The notes under the pieces were generated by a model, which saw nothing but the letters and a program-made list of their open reading frames with translations, ran no database searches and had not been told where the DNA came from. Shown here piece by piece: positions 23,425 through 35,112 of a stretch of DNA of 64,000 bases (the stretch's first letter is position 1; each line of letters begins with the position of its first letter). Origin of the DNA: Novilysobacter_A longmucuonensis (GTDB taxonomy: Bacteria > Pseudomonadota > Gammaproteobacteria > Xanthomonadales > Xanthomonadaceae); contig NZ_JBJMAW010000001.1 in NCBI RefSeq assembly GCF_046600735.1, positions 248,001 through 312,000 on the forward strand, in the 5' to 3' direction. A program made the position numbers and the translations under genes.

Positions 23425-24346
23425 GACCTATCAATCCAGAAACCAGGCCATCGTAAACACTCCAGGCGGCGTACTGGGGCAGTTGCTCCAGCATGCCGCT
23501 GAGTTCGGCGGCCGCCGTCCCGGCCTGTTCGTCGCGCTGTTGCTGGGTACCGGCCTGGCGACGGGTAGCGGCGCTGGTATCGCCTACAACGCCAGCCTGC
23601 GGGCCCAGGTGAATGCCCAGCAGGCGCAGATCGAGGCCACCCGCCGCGACGCGCAGCGCGAGATCAACGCGCTGGCCGCCCGGCTTGGCGAGCTGCAGGC
23701 CGAAGCCAACCGGCTGAACGCCCTGGGCGAGCGCCTGACCCGTATCGGCCGGCTGCAGGACGGCGAGTTCGACTTCGAGAAGCCGGTCGCCATCGGCGGC
23801 GCCGGCCCGGTCGAGGACATGCCGCGGCAGGAGCTGGATATCGGCCTCGACCAGCTCGACAGCCAGTTCAACGCCTCCGGCGAGCAGCTCGCGGTGCTCG
23901 AATCGCTGCTGTTCAACCGCCAGCTCGACATGAACTCGGTGCCGTCGCGTGAACCGGTCGCCGCGGGTTATGTCACCTCCAGCTTCGGCTATCGCGCCGA
24001 CCCGTTCCGCGGCGGCCGCGCGCTGCACAAGGGCATGGATTTCTCGGCCCGCACCGGCGATGCGGTGCTGTCGGTGGCCGACGGGGTGATCAGCTACGCC
24101 GGCCGCCGTGCCGGCTACGGCAACATGGTCGAGGTCGACCACGGCAACGGCTACGTCACTCGCTACGCCCACAACTCGCGCCTGCTGCACAAGGTCGGCA
24201 CGCTGGTGCGCGCCGGTCAGGAGATCGCCAAGGCCGGCTCGACCGGGCGTTCCACCGGCCCGCACGTGCATTTCGAGGTCTGGCAGAACGGCCGCGCGGT
24301 CAACCCCAACAAGCTACTGACAGCGCAGTCGCCGCTGCGCGGCTGA
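23423..24346 (+). CDS. M23 family (LytM-like) peptidoglycan endopeptidase
   Basis: 307 residues: one N-terminal transmembrane helix (about 33-53), a coiled coil (about 56-112), a linker, then a LytM domain from about residue 175. Zinc ligands are intact: HKGMDFS (His and Asp) and HVHFEVW (two His). It should cleave peptidoglycan crosslinks in the periplasm; an intact site argues against a purely activator (NlpD/EnvC-type) role. It starts inside the dciA start codon on the other strand and has no obvious ribosome-binding site. A three-unit REP array follows. Confidence 0.88.
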   Translation: MTYQSRNQAIVNTPGGVLGQLLQHAAEFGGRRPGLFVALLLGTGLATGSGAGIAYNASLRAQVNAQQAQIEATRRDAQREINALAARLGELQAEANRLNALGERLTRIGRLQDGEFDFEKPVAIGGAGPVEDMPRQELDIGLDQLDSQFNASGEQLAVLESLLFNRQLDMNSVPSREPVAAGYVTSSFGYRADPFRGGRALHKGMDFSARTGDAVLSVADGVISYAGRRAGYGNMVEVDHGNGYVTRYAHNSRLLHKVGTLVRAGQEIAKAGSTGRSTGPHVHFEVWQNGRAVNPNKLLTAQSPLRG

Positions 24347-24365
24347 GCCGCACGCACCTTTCTGC

Positions 24366-24660
24366 AGGAGCGGCGCGCCCGCAACGCGTGCCTTTGTGTA
24401 GGAGCGGGCCATGCCCGCGATCGCCCCCACACGCGCGGCAGCGCGATCGCGCCCATGAGGCGCTCCTACAAAACCGTCACGCACCCACCATTTGTAGGAG
24501 CGGGCCATGCCCGCGATCGCCCCAACACGCGCGGCAGCGCGATTGCGCCCATGGGGCGCTCCTATCAAACCGTCACGTACCCATCGTTTGTAGGAGCGGG
24601 CCATGCCCGCGATCGCCCCAACACGCGCGGCAGAACGATCGCGCCCACGCGGCGCTGCTG
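24366..24660. repeat. Tandem array of REP pairs, 96-base period, in the 505-base gap before secA
   Basis: GTAGGAGCGGGCCATGCCCG units whose GGAGCGGG lies at 24401, 24497 and 24593, a 96-base step. Each has an inverse GGGGCGCTCCTA arm and a spacer with ACCGTCACGnACCCA. The third right arm is degenerate. A partial REP (GCAGGAGCGGCGCGCCC) precedes the array. Bases 24661-24851 hold no gene and should contain the secA promoter; a TAGAAT-like -10 occurs near 24726, but no -35 with good spacing was found. Confidence 0.9.
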
Positions 24661-24851
24661 CAGCGGCGAATTCGGGCTGCGCATACCGCCACCGGCCCTT
24701 GTTAGGCGCCCCGCCGCCCCCACGCTAGAATAGGCTTCGCCACGACAGGGCGCCTCGCGTCCTGTCTTTCTGTGTATTGCTTTTGTCCGGGGGCTACGCA
24801 TCGCATGCTTGCATGCGCCTGGCCCGCCCACGACCCGCTTCGGACCCGTTC

Positions 24852-27587
<2,736 letters not shown>

Positions 27588-27612
27588 CACCCACTTGCAC
27601 CCGCCCCACCTC

Positions 27613-27835
27613 CTGTAGGAGCGCCCCATGGGCGCGAACGCCTTACTGCGCATCGCCCGGTCGCAGGCATGGCCCGCCTTCACCAGCGTCCGCTGTAGGA
27701 GCGCCCCATGGGCGCGAGCGCTTCACTGCGCATCGCCCGGTCGCAGGCATGGCCCGCCTTCACCAGCGTCCCCTGTAGGAGCGCCCCATGGGCGCGAACG
27801 CTTCACTGCGCATCGCCCGGTCGCAGGCATGATCC
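27613..27835. repeat. Three 80-base tandem units with GTAGGAGCGCC REPs
   Basis: GTAGGAGCGCCCCATGGGCGCGA starts at 27615, 27695 and 27775 (80-base step). Each unit also carries the weaker arm GGTCGCAGGCATGGCCCGCC. The last unit is truncated on its right. It fills most of the 290-base secA/Nudix gap. Confidence 0.92.
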
Positions 27836-27877
27836 GCTTTTCCCCCGCCAAGCCAGTGCAGGTAACGGGCGCCACCC

Positions 27878-28843
27878 ATGTCTGACCCGCCCCCCATCGA
27901 CGTCATCGCCGGCGTGATCCGCGACTCCCGCGGCCGCATCCTGCTGGCCCGGCGCACCGAAGGGCGCGACCTGGCCGGCCGCTGGGAGTTCCCCGGCGGC
28001 AAGCGCGAGCCCGGCGAGTCCCCCGAAGCGGCTCTGATCCGCGAGCTGCGCGAGGAGCTCGGCATCGAGGTCGAAGTCGGCGCCGCCTTGATCACTGTGC
28101 CCCAGGCCTACCCGCAAAAGCGCCTGCGCCTGGACGTGCGCCACGTCAGCGCCTGGCGCGGCACCGCCCGCGGCCTGGAAAGCCAGGCGCTGGCGTGGGT
28201 CCCACCGGCCCGGCTGTCGAGCTATCCGATGCCGCCGGCCGACCTGCCGGTGGTGGCCGCCCTGCAGCAGCCCGACACCTGCCTGGTGACGCCGGAACCG
28301 GGCGTCGACGACGCCACCTGGTTGCAACAACTCGAGCTCGCGCTGGCCGCCGGCGTGCGCCGCGTCCAGTTGCGCGCGCCGTCACTGCCGTCGGAGCGCT
28401 GGCGTCCACTGGCGTCCGCCGCGGCACAGCGCTGCAAGGTGGCCGGCGCCGAAGTGCTGGTCAACGGCGACGCCGCCCTGGCCGCATCGCTCGGAGCCGG
28501 CTTGCACCTGCAGGCGGCGCAACTGACCGCCTTGGAGCAACGCCCGGTCGCCAAGGAGGTGACGCTGTCAGCCTCCTGCCACGACCTCGCCGAACTGCGC
28601 CGCGCCGAGGCCCTGGGCTGCGATTTCGCCGTGGTCGGCGCAATCAAGCCGACCCCGACCCACCCCGGCGCCGCCGGCATCGGCTGGCAAGGATTCGCCG
28701 AGCTGCGCGAGCAGGTATCGCTACCGCTATACGCCATCGGCGGCCTGACCCGCGCCGACCTGCCCGAAGCCCGCCGCCACGGCGCCCAAGGCATCGCCGC
28801 CATCCGCGGCCTGTGGCCCCAGGACCAGACCGCACCCCTGTAG
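27878..28843 (+). CDS. Nudix hydrolase fused to a thiamine-phosphate-synthase-like domain (MutT-ThiE)
   Basis: 321 residues. Residues 1-130 form a Nudix (MutT-like) domain with an intact box from G41 to I63 (GX5EX7REUXEEXGU). Residues from about 140 to 315 resemble the TMP-synthase/TenI barrel (CHDLAELRRAEALGCDF, KPTPTHPGAAGIGW, YAIGGLTRADL). The N-domain should sanitise oxidised nucleotides (8-oxo-dGTP). The second domain's activity in such fusions is not established. The stop codon TAG (28841-28843) is the first three transcribed bases (TAG) of a GTAG REP, so the REP set the current C-terminus. Confidence 0.88.
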   Translation: MSDPPPIDVIAGVIRDSRGRILLARRTEGRDLAGRWEFPGGKREPGESPEAALIRELREELGIEVEVGAALITVPQAYPQKRLRLDVRHVSAWRGTARGLESQALAWVPPARLSSYPMPPADLPVVAALQQPDTCLVTPEPGVDDATWLQQLELALAAGVRRVQLRAPSLPSERWRPLASAAAQRCKVAGAEVLVNGDAALAASLGAGLHLQAAQLTALEQRPVAKEVTLSASCHDLAELRRAEALGCDFAVVGAIKPTPTHPGAAGIGWQGFAELREQVSLPLYAIGGLTRADLPEARRHGAQGIAAIRGLWPQDQTAPL

Positions 28844-28957
28844 GAGCGCCCCATGGGCACGACCGCTCTACTGCGCATGTGGGCCCGATCGCGGGCATGG
28901 CCCGCTCCTACCAAAGCGACGCGGATGTCCGTGAGAGCGGGCCATGCCCGCGATCAC
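28840..28957. repeat. REP pair at the 3' end of the Nudix gene plus a single REP
   Basis: GTAGGAGCGCCCCATGGGCAC from 28840 paired with CGGGCATGGCCCGCTCCTAC ending at 28911. A further REP-like AGAGCGGGCCATGCCCGCGA lies at 28932-28951. The pair joins two different REP classes (GCGCC and GCGGGCC types). It lies directly upstream of the RAYT gene. Confidence 0.85.
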
Positions 28958-29053
28958 CACCACACCGTATCGCGCCCACCACGGGATTTTTCCTACCCGT
29001 AAGCTCGGCGCCGACCTACAGCCGTCCGACAAGACCGTTGTCAGCATTGCCCC

Positions 29054-29527
29054 ATGGAATCCCTCGCACCCTCACCGCCCGGCCACGCCGCACTGCGGCG
29101 CGGCCGCACCTCCCAGCCACACCAGGTCTATCACCTGACCATTACGACGCAGGCACGCGCGCCGGTTTTCGCCGACTACCGCGCCGCCTTTGCCGCATCG
29201 CGGTGCTTTCAGAACGCGACCATGCTGGGCGACGCCACGATGCTGGCCAGGGTGCTGATGCCCGATCACGCCCACTGGCTGCTGCAGCTCGGCGAAAACG
29301 ATCAGCTCGAAGCCGTGGTCAATCGCCTCAAATCGGGCAGCGCACGCGCGACAAACCGGATGCTGGACAGAAAGGGCGTGCTGTGGAGCCGCGCGTACCA
29401 CGATCACGCGATGCGCAGCGACGAGGACCTGCGTGCAGTCGCGCGTTACATCGTGGCCAACCCACTGCGCGCCGGACTCGTAGATTCGATCGGAAACTAC
29501 CCGTTCTGGAACGCCGTCTGGCTGTAG
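29054..29527 (+). CDS. REP-associated tyrosine transposase (RAYT, IS200-like Y1 HUH fold)
   Basis: 157 residues, full family length. N-terminal VYHLTITTQ strand, the HUH-type motif MPDHAHWLL (His72, His74), and the C-terminal family block GVLWSRAYHDHAMR ... ARYIVANPLRAGLV. Tyr132 (58 residues after the HUH) or Tyr115 is the likely nucleophile. RAYTs are single-copy chromosomal relatives of IS200/IS605 transposases that recognise REP hairpins with a GTAG foot. It is flanked by REPs on both sides (28840-28957 and 29566-29628) and is the only candidate in the window to have spread the GTAG REPs. It appears intact. The start was chosen at MESLAPSPPG; a slightly later start is possible. Confidence 0.88.
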   Translation: MESLAPSPPGHAALRRGRTSQPHQVYHLTITTQARAPVFADYRAAFAASRCFQNATMLGDATMLARVLMPDHAHWLLQLGENDQLEAVVNRLKSGSARATNRMLDRKGVLWSRAYHDHAMRSDEDLRAVARYIVANPLRAGLVDSIGNYPFWNAVWL

Positions 29528-29565
29528 CCCCTTTGCACGAGCCCCTTACCCGCGATCCCGCCTGT

Positions 29566-29628
29566 GTAGGAGCGGGCCTTGCCCGCGATCGTGGCGCTTT
29601 TGTAGGAGCGGGCCATGCCCGCGATCGC
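29566..29628. repeat. Two direct REPs after the RAYT gene
   Basis: GTAGGAGCGGGCCTTGCCCGCGATCG at 29566 and GTAGGAGCGGGCCATGCCCGCGATCG at 29602, in the same orientation 36 bases apart, followed by the CCCCCACACGCGCAGCAG spacer also seen in the 122/123-base arrays. Confidence 0.9.
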
Positions 29629-29683
29629 CCCCACACGCGCAGCAGAACCATCAGGCCCATGCTTCATATCGGCAAGCGCCGCT

Positions 29684-30298
29684 CTACAGCGCCCCAGCCA
29701 TTTCCCGGTAGCGCCGATCCAGCGCGGCCACCCGCTCATCGAGCGCATCCAAAGGCCCATCGTTGACGATCACGTCGTCGGCGATTGCCAACCGCTCCGT
29801 GCGGCTGGCCTGGGCGGCGATCATGCGCGTGGCGAGCGCGTCATCGATGCCGTCGCGCAGCATCAGGCGCGCGTGCTGCACCTCGACGGGCACGTCGACC
29901 ACCAGGATGCGGTGCAACCACGGGTATCCCGTGCGGCCGCCGCCTTCGGTCAGCAACGGCACCGCCGCGATCGCATACGGACCGGTGGCCTCACTGCATT
30001 GCACCTGCAGCCGCTCGCGCACGCGCGGGTGGATGATCGACTCCAGCAGCTTCCGCGCCCCGGGCTGCTCGAACACCCGCGCCCGCATGGTCGCGCGGTC
30101 GAGTGCGCCTTCGGCATCCAGCACGTCCTGCCCGAATGCGGCAACCACCTCGGCCAAGCCCAGCGAGCCGACCGCCACCGCGGCGCGTGCGGCGACATCG
30201 GCGTCGGCCACCGCCACGCCCAAGGCGCCGAAGCGGCGGGTGACCTCGCTCTTGCCGGACGCGACCCCGCCGGTGATGGCGACGATGTAGTTACTCAT
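29684..30298 (-). CDS. coaE: Dephospho-CoA kinase
   Basis: 204 residues. P-loop GGVASGKS at about residues 10-17, the catalytic DAD region (VAVADADVAARAAV) and the lid/CoA segment (TRMIAAQASRTERLAIAD) are present. It phosphorylates the ribose 3'-OH of dephospho-CoA, the last step of coenzyme A synthesis. It is the distal gene of the pilBCD-coaE arrangement normal for this group, but here it is separated from pilD by a 648-base REP array that may cut transcription. Confidence 0.95.
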   Translation of the reverse strand: MSNYIVAITGGVASGKSEVTRRFGALGVAVADADVAARAAVAVGSLGLAEVVAAFGQDVLDAEGALDRATMRARVFEQPGARKLLESIIHPRVRERLQVQCSEATGPYAIAAVPLLTEGGGRTGYPWLHRILVVDVPVEVQHARLMLRDGIDDALATRMIAAQASRTERLAIADDVIVNDGPLDALDERVAALDRRYREMAGAL

Positions 30299-30946
30299 GC
30301 GTGTGGACTGCTCTTGTCCGACAAGGATGCTTCACGGCGTGGGAGCGGCCCACGCCCGCGATCCCGCCTTTGTAGGAGCGGGCCATGCCCGCGACCGCCC
30401 CCACACGCGCAGCAGAGCGATCGCGCCCATGGGGCGCTCCTACGAAAAGCAGCAGCGCAGGCAGGAGCCGGGCCATGCCCGCGACCCTGCCTTTGTAGGA
30501 GCGGGCCATTCCCGCGATCGCCCCCACACGCGCAGCAGAGCGATCGCGCCCATGGGGCGCTCCTACGAAAAGCAGCAGCGCAGGCAGGAGCCGGGCTATG
30601 CCCGCGACCCTGCCTTTGTAGGAGCGGGCCATGCCCGCGATCGCCCCCACATGCGCAGTAGAGCGATCGCGCCCATGGGGCGCTCCTACGAAAAGCACCA
30701 GCGCAGGCAGGAGCCGGGCCATGCCCGCGACCCCGCCTTTGTAGGAGCGGGCCATGCCCTCGATCGCCCCCACACGCGCAGCAGAGCGATCGCGCCCATG
30801 GGGCGCTCCTACGAAAAGCGGCAGCGCGAGGTAGGAGCGGGCGATTGCCCGCGATCCCTCCTGTGTAGGAGCGGGCCATGCCCGCGATAGCCCGCACACG
30901 CGTAGGAACGCGATCGCGCCCATGCTCCATAGCGGCATGGGCGCTC
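30299..30946. repeat. Tandem array of REP pairs, 123-base period, between coaE and pilD
   Basis: GTAGGAGCGGGCCATGCCCG-type REPs whose GGAGCGGG lies at 30375, 30498, 30621 and 30744 (123-base steps), then a degenerate half-unit at about 30832 and another REP near 30868. The unit, including the ACGCGCAGCAGAGCGATCGC spacer and CTCCTACGAAAAGC, is nearly that of the 22195-22645 array 8 kb away. No gene is present; long open frames on both strands are array translations. Confidence 0.93.
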
Positions 30947-31810
30947 CTACGCCAACCCCGACAAACGCAAATACCCGTCGACCAACTGATCGCCCCAGAA
31001 AAACACGACCCAGCCCGCCACCGCGAGGTAGGGGCCGAACGGGATCGGGGTGGCCTTGTCGCGGCCCTTGGCCGCCAGCCAGATCGAGCCGATGATCGCC
31101 CCGACCAGCGACGACAGCAGCACCGTCGGCAGGATGCCGTTGAGCCCGACCCACGCGCCGATCGCGGCCAGCAGCTTGAAGTCGCCAAAGCCCATGCCTT
31201 CCTTGCCGGTGATCTGCTTGAACAGCCACCACACCGACCACAGGCTCAGGTAGCCCGCCACCGCGCCCAGCAGCGCCGGCTTGGTGTCCATGTACAGGCT
31301 GTCGGCCGCCGCGATAAGCCCCAGCCACATCAGCGGCAGGGTCAGCTGGTCGGGCAGCAGCTGGGTGCGCAGGTCGATGCCCGACAGCGTGATCAGGAAG
31401 CCGGTGAACACCACCGCGCCGAACCCCTGCCAGCCAAAGCCGAAGCGCCACACGCAGGCGATGAACAACACCATCGTCAGCAGCTCGACCAGCGGGTACT
31501 GCGCCGAGATCCGGGTGCCGCAACCGCGGCAGCGGCCGCGCAGCGCCAGCCAGCTGAGCACCGGGATGTTCTCGTACCAGGACAGCTGGTGCTTGCACTG
31601 CGGACAATGCGAGCGCTCCACCACGATCCCGGGTGGCGGCGGATCGTAGGCCTCCGGCTCGCCGAGCACCTCGCGACTGTCCTGCTGCCACTGCCATTCC
31701 AGCCGCCGCGGCAGCCGCAGGATCACCACGTTGAGGAAGCTGCCGACCAGCAGCCCGAGGCCGGCCACCAGCGGAAAGCCGATGGCCGGGTTTTCGTCGA
31801 GGAATGCCAT
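30947..31810 (-). CDS. pilD: Type IV prepilin leader peptidase/N-methyltransferase PilD
   Basis: 287-residue polytopic A24 family protease. The N-terminal cytoplasmic domain carries the two-pair cysteine motif CPQCKHQLS...GRCRGCG. The catalytic aspartates are in SGIDLRTQLLPD and the GFGDFK motif (GMGFGDFKLLA). It cleaves the short leader of PilA and other pilins and N-methylates the new Phe1. It lies 18 bases downstream of pilC on the same strand. Confidence 0.95.
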   Translation of the reverse strand: MAFLDENPAIGFPLVAGLGLLVGSFLNVVILRLPRRLEWQWQQDSREVLGEPEAYDPPPPGIVVERSHCPQCKHQLSWYENIPVLSWLALRGRCRGCGTRISAQYPLVELLTMVLFIACVWRFGFGWQGFGAVVFTGFLITLSGIDLRTQLLPDQLTLPLMWLGLIAAADSLYMDTKPALLGAVAGYLSLWSVWWLFKQITGKEGMGFGDFKLLAAIGAWVGLNGILPTVLLSSLVGAIIGSIWLAAKGRDKATPIPFGPYLAVAGWVVFFWGDQLVDGYLRLSGLA

Positions 31811-31828
31811 GCCTTGCCGGGCTTCCGG

Positions 31829-33085
31829 TCAGATGGTCGCGGCGAGCTTGAAGATCGGCAGGTACATGCCGACCACCATGCCGCCGACGATCACGCCCAG
31901 GATGATCATGATCAGCGGCTCCAGCAGGCTCGACAGCGCATCCACCGCGTTGTTGACCTCCTGCTCGTAGAACTCCGCGACCTTGTACAGCATCGCATCC
32001 AGCGCGCCGGCCTCCTCGCCGATCGCCACCATCTGCACCACCATGTGCGGGAACACGTTGACCTGCTTCATCGCCAGGTTGACCTGGTAACCCACCGAGA
32101 CGTCGTCGCGGATGCGGTTGACGGCCTGCTCGTAGACCACGTTGCCCGTTGCGCCGGCCACGGTGTCCAGCGCCTCCACCAGCGGCACGCCGGCCTGGAA
32201 GGTCACCGCCAGGGTGCGGGCAAACCGCGCGATCGCGGAGTTATGCAGGATCTGCCCGACCACCGGCAGCTTCAGCATCATCCGGTCGAGGAAATGTGCG
32301 AACCGCGGCGAGCGGTTCTTGGCCATGACGAACAACACGCCGGCACCGACCGTGACCAGCAGCACCAGCCACCAGTAGGCGATCATGAAATCACTGGCGG
32401 CCAGGATCATCAGGGTGAACGCCGGCAGGTCCGCGCCGAAGCTGGCGAAGGTCTTCTCGAACTGCGGCACCACGAACACCAGCAGGATCGCGCTGACCAG
32501 GATCGCCACGGCGACCACGGTGGCCGGATAGAACAGCGCCTTCTTGATCTTGCCCTTCAGGCTCTCGATGTTTTCCTTGTAGGTGGCGACCGTATCGAGC
32601 ACGGTCTCCAGCACGCCGGCCGATTCACCTGCCTTGACCAGGTTGCGGAACAACTCGTCGAACTGGACCGGGTGCTTGGTCAGCGCCTCGTGCACCGAGG
32701 AGCCGCTTTCCAGGTCCGCGCGCAGCGAGTTGACCATCGCCTTCATCTTGGGGTTCTTGTGGCCGCTGGCGATGATCTCCATGGAGGTCACGATCGGCAC
32801 GCCCGACTTCATCATCGTCGCCAGCTGGCGGCTGAACACGGCGATGTCGCCCGGGGTGATGCGCTTGCCCGAGCTGCCGAACAGCGGCTTGGGCTTGACC
32901 TTCACCACCTTGGGCATGATCCCCTGGCGACGCAGCTCGGCGCGCACCATGTTGGCGTTCTTGGCCGGCTGCTCGCCCTTCATGGTGACGCCGCGCTTGT
33001 CGGTGCCTTCCCAGACGAACAGAGGCTGTGCATCGGCACGGCGGACGGGGAGCTTCGGCTTGATGGCAGTACGGGTCGCGGACAT
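31829..33085 (-). CDS. pilC: Type IV pilus inner-membrane platform protein PilC
   Basis: 418 residues with two T2SF domains (about 85-205 and 288-410) and three transmembrane helices, typical of the platform that couples PilB/PilT motors to the growing pilus. Family features are FSRQLATMMKSGVPI, VHEALTKHPVQFDELFRNLVKAGE and the repeated platform motif near LVEALDTVAGATGN. The N-terminus (LFVWEGTDKRGVTMKGE) is standard. It lies between pilB and pilD, but a 302-base gap with palindromes separates it from pilB. Confidence 0.95.
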   Translation of the reverse strand: MSATRTAIKPKLPVRRADAQPLFVWEGTDKRGVTMKGEQPAKNANMVRAELRRQGIMPKVVKVKPKPLFGSSGKRITPGDIAVFSRQLATMMKSGVPIVTSMEIIASGHKNPKMKAMVNSLRADLESGSSVHEALTKHPVQFDELFRNLVKAGESAGVLETVLDTVATYKENIESLKGKIKKALFYPATVVAVAILVSAILLVFVVPQFEKTFASFGADLPAFTLMILAASDFMIAYWWLVLLVTVGAGVLFVMAKNRSPRFAHFLDRMMLKLPVVGQILHNSAIARFARTLAVTFQAGVPLVEALDTVAGATGNVVYEQAVNRIRDDVSVGYQVNLAMKQVNVFPHMVVQMVAIGEEAGALDAMLYKVAEFYEQEVNNAVDALSSLLEPLIMIILGVIVGGMVVGMYLPIFKLAATI

Positions 33086-33387
33086 TGGCGTGGTCCCCTC
33101 GGAGGGTCAGTCAGAACGCAGGAAGCAACCTGCTTTCGTTGTTGCGGTATGGAGTGAAGCGTCGCGCATGGGCTCTTGCCCGTCATTCCCGCGAATGCGG
33201 GACGCGTGCAGCTTTTGTTCGTCATTCCCGCGAACGCGGGAACCTAGTGACTTCGCTCCCGAAATCCCGGTAACAGCAAAGGCACTGGCTTCCCGCATGC
33301 GCGGGAATGACGAGCGGGGTGCTTTCGTAAAGCTCCCGCGGACGCAGGACGTGCGCGGCAATGACGATTGGGCCGGATGCATCATCA
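33086..33387. repeat. CATTCCCGCG palindromic repeats between pilC and pilB
   Basis: Two direct copies of CGTCATTCCCGCGAACGCGGGAA type (about 33181 and 33222) and one inverse copy CCCGCATGCGCGGGAATGACG (about 33292-33312). A different repeat family from the GTAG REPs: the element starts GTCATTCCCGCG and folds on CCGCGnnnGCGG. No gene is supported in the 302 bases. These repeats sit within what is otherwise the pilB-pilC operon. Confidence 0.75.
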
Positions 33388-35112
33388 TCAGTCCTTGGTC
33401 ACCCGGTTGATCTCGGCCAGGCTGGTGACGCCGTTCTTGACCTTGAGCAGGGCCGACTGGCGCAGGTCGCGCACGCCGGAGCGCTGCGCGGCGTCGGCAA
33501 TCTGCATGGCATTGCCGCCCTGCAGCACGATCGCCTGGATCTCATCGCTCATCGGCATGACCTGGTAGATGCCGGTGCGGCCCTTGTAGCCCTCGGTGCA
33601 GTCCGGGCAGCCGACCGCTTCGAAGATCTTCAGGCCAGCGTCCAACTCGTCCTGGGTGAAGCCCTCGGCCAGCAGCGCGTGGTCGGGCAGGTGCACCTCG
33701 CGCTTGCAGTCGTGCAGGCGCCGGGCCAGGCGCTGGGCGATCACCACGGTTACGCTCGAGGTGATGTTGAACGGCGCCACGCCCATGTTCATTAGCCGCG
33801 CGATGGTCTGCGGCGCGTCATTCGTATGCAGGGTGGACAGCACCATATGGCCGGTCTGCGCGGCCTTGATGCCGATCTCGGCGGTCTCCAGATCGCGGAT
33901 CTCGCCGACCATGATCACGTCCGGGTCCTGCCGCAGGAAGCTGCGCAGCGCGGCGGCAAACGTCATGCCGCGCTTGACGTTCATCTGCACCTGGTTGATG
34001 CCCGGCACCCGGATCTCGACCGGGTCCTCGACCGTGGAGATGTTACGGCTGTCGTCGTTGAGGATGTTCAGCGCGGTGTACAGCGACACCGTCTTGCCCG
34101 AGCCGGTCGGGCCGGTCACCAGCACCATGCCGTAGGGCTTCTTGACCGCGTTGACGAAGATCTCCCGCTGGTCCGGCTCGTAGCCCAGCTTCTCGATGCC
34201 CAGCCGGGCCGCGCTGCCGTCCAGGATGCGCAGCACCACCTTTTCGCCGAACAGCGTCGGCAGGGTGCTCATGCGGAAGTCGATCTGGCGGGTCTTGGAC
34301 AGGTTGAGCTTGATCCGGCCGTCCTGCGGCACGCGCTTCTCGGCGATGTCCAGCTGCGCCATCACCTTGAGCCGCGCGGCGATGCGCGCCTGCAGCTTCA
34401 CCGGCACCTTGGCGACCTGCTTGAGCAACCCGTCGATGCGCAGGCGCACGCGGTAGTCGGTCTCGTAGGGCTCGAAATGGATGTCGGAGGCGCCGCGGCG
34501 GATCGCGTCGACCAGGATCTTGTTGATGAACTTGACCACCGGGGTATCGTCGCCCTTGGCGTCGATACCGGTGTCGGGGCCGGCGGCCAGCTCATCGTCG
34601 CTGCCGACCTCCAGGTTCTCCATTCCCTCCTCGTCCTCGCCGTGGCTCAGCGAGTCGCTGCTTTCCAGCCAGCGGTCCAGGCTGCGGCGGATGCTGTCCT
34701 CATCGACCAGGATCGCCTCGATCGTGAGGTTGGTCTGGAATTTGATCTCGTCCAGCGCGCGCGTGTTGGTCGGGTCGGCCAGCCCGACGAACAGGCGGTT
34801 GCCGCGCTTGAACATCGGCAGCACGCAGTGCTTGCGCAGCAGCTCCTCGCTGACCAGGTTGATGGCCGACTGCGCCGGGTCGATCGCGGAGGCGTCCATC
34901 AACGGCACGCCAAACTCGATCGAGTTGGCCGCGGCCATCGCCGATGGCGCGACCAGCCGCTTCTCGGCCAGGAACGTGGCGATAGGTTTACGCTCGGCCG
35001 TGGCCCCGGCCAGCGCCTCGCGCGCGGACGACTCGTCCATGGCGCCGTCCATGACCAGGCGCCGGGCAATACCGGTGATGCCGACCAGGTTGGCGGTGGT
35101 GACGGCGTTCAT
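33388..35112 (-). CDS. pilB: Type IV pilus extension ATPase PilB
   Basis: 574 residues. An N-terminal MshEN-like domain (about 1-150, which often binds cyclic-di-GMP) is followed by the GspE/PilB ATPase. Walker A GPTGSGKTVSLY, the Asp-box region, Walker B (DPDVIMVGEIRDLETAE), the His-box GHMVLSTLHTNDAP and the tetracysteine-like segment CPDC are visible. It powers pilus extension. The open frame runs upstream to 35376, but MNAVTTANLVGITG at 35112 is the normal start. It is divergent from the glycosyltransferase gene. Confidence 0.95.
   Translation of the reverse strand: MNAVTTANLVGITGIARRLVMDGAMDESSAREALAGATAERKPIATFLAEKRLVAPSAMAAANSIEFGVPLMDASAIDPAQSAINLVSEELLRKHCVLPMFKRGNRLFVGLADPTNTRALDEIKFQTNLTIEAILVDEDSIRRSLDRWLESSDSLSHGEDEEGMENLEVGSDDELAAGPDTGIDAKGDDTPVVKFINKILVDAIRRGASDIHFEPYETDYRVRLRIDGLLKQVAKVPVKLQARIAARLKVMAQLDIAEKRVPQDGRIKLNLSKTRQIDFRMSTLPTLFGEKVVLRILDGSAARLGIEKLGYEPDQREIFVNAVKKPYGMVLVTGPTGSGKTVSLYTALNILNDDSRNISTVEDPVEIRVPGINQVQMNVKRGMTFAAALRSFLRQDPDVIMVGEIRDLETAEIGIKAAQTGHMVLSTLHTNDAPQTIARLMNMGVAPFNITSSVTVVIAQRLARRLHDCKREVHLPDHALLAEGFTQDELDAGLKIFEAVGCPDCTEGYKGRTGIYQVMPMSDEIQAIVLQGGNAMQIADAAQRSGVRDLRQSALLKVKNGVTSLAEINRVTKD

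Noticed and set aside
29054..29527. RAYT gene considered as a conventional insertion sequence
   Set aside because: No terminal inverted repeats or target duplication of an IS are visible. The flanks are REPs, and the single-copy RAYT pattern fits better.
30297..31697. Long open frames on both strands over the coaE-pilD gap, running into pilD
   Set aside because: The repeating GRSYEK/GPLLQR peptides come from the REP array, and the rest is a pilD shadow.
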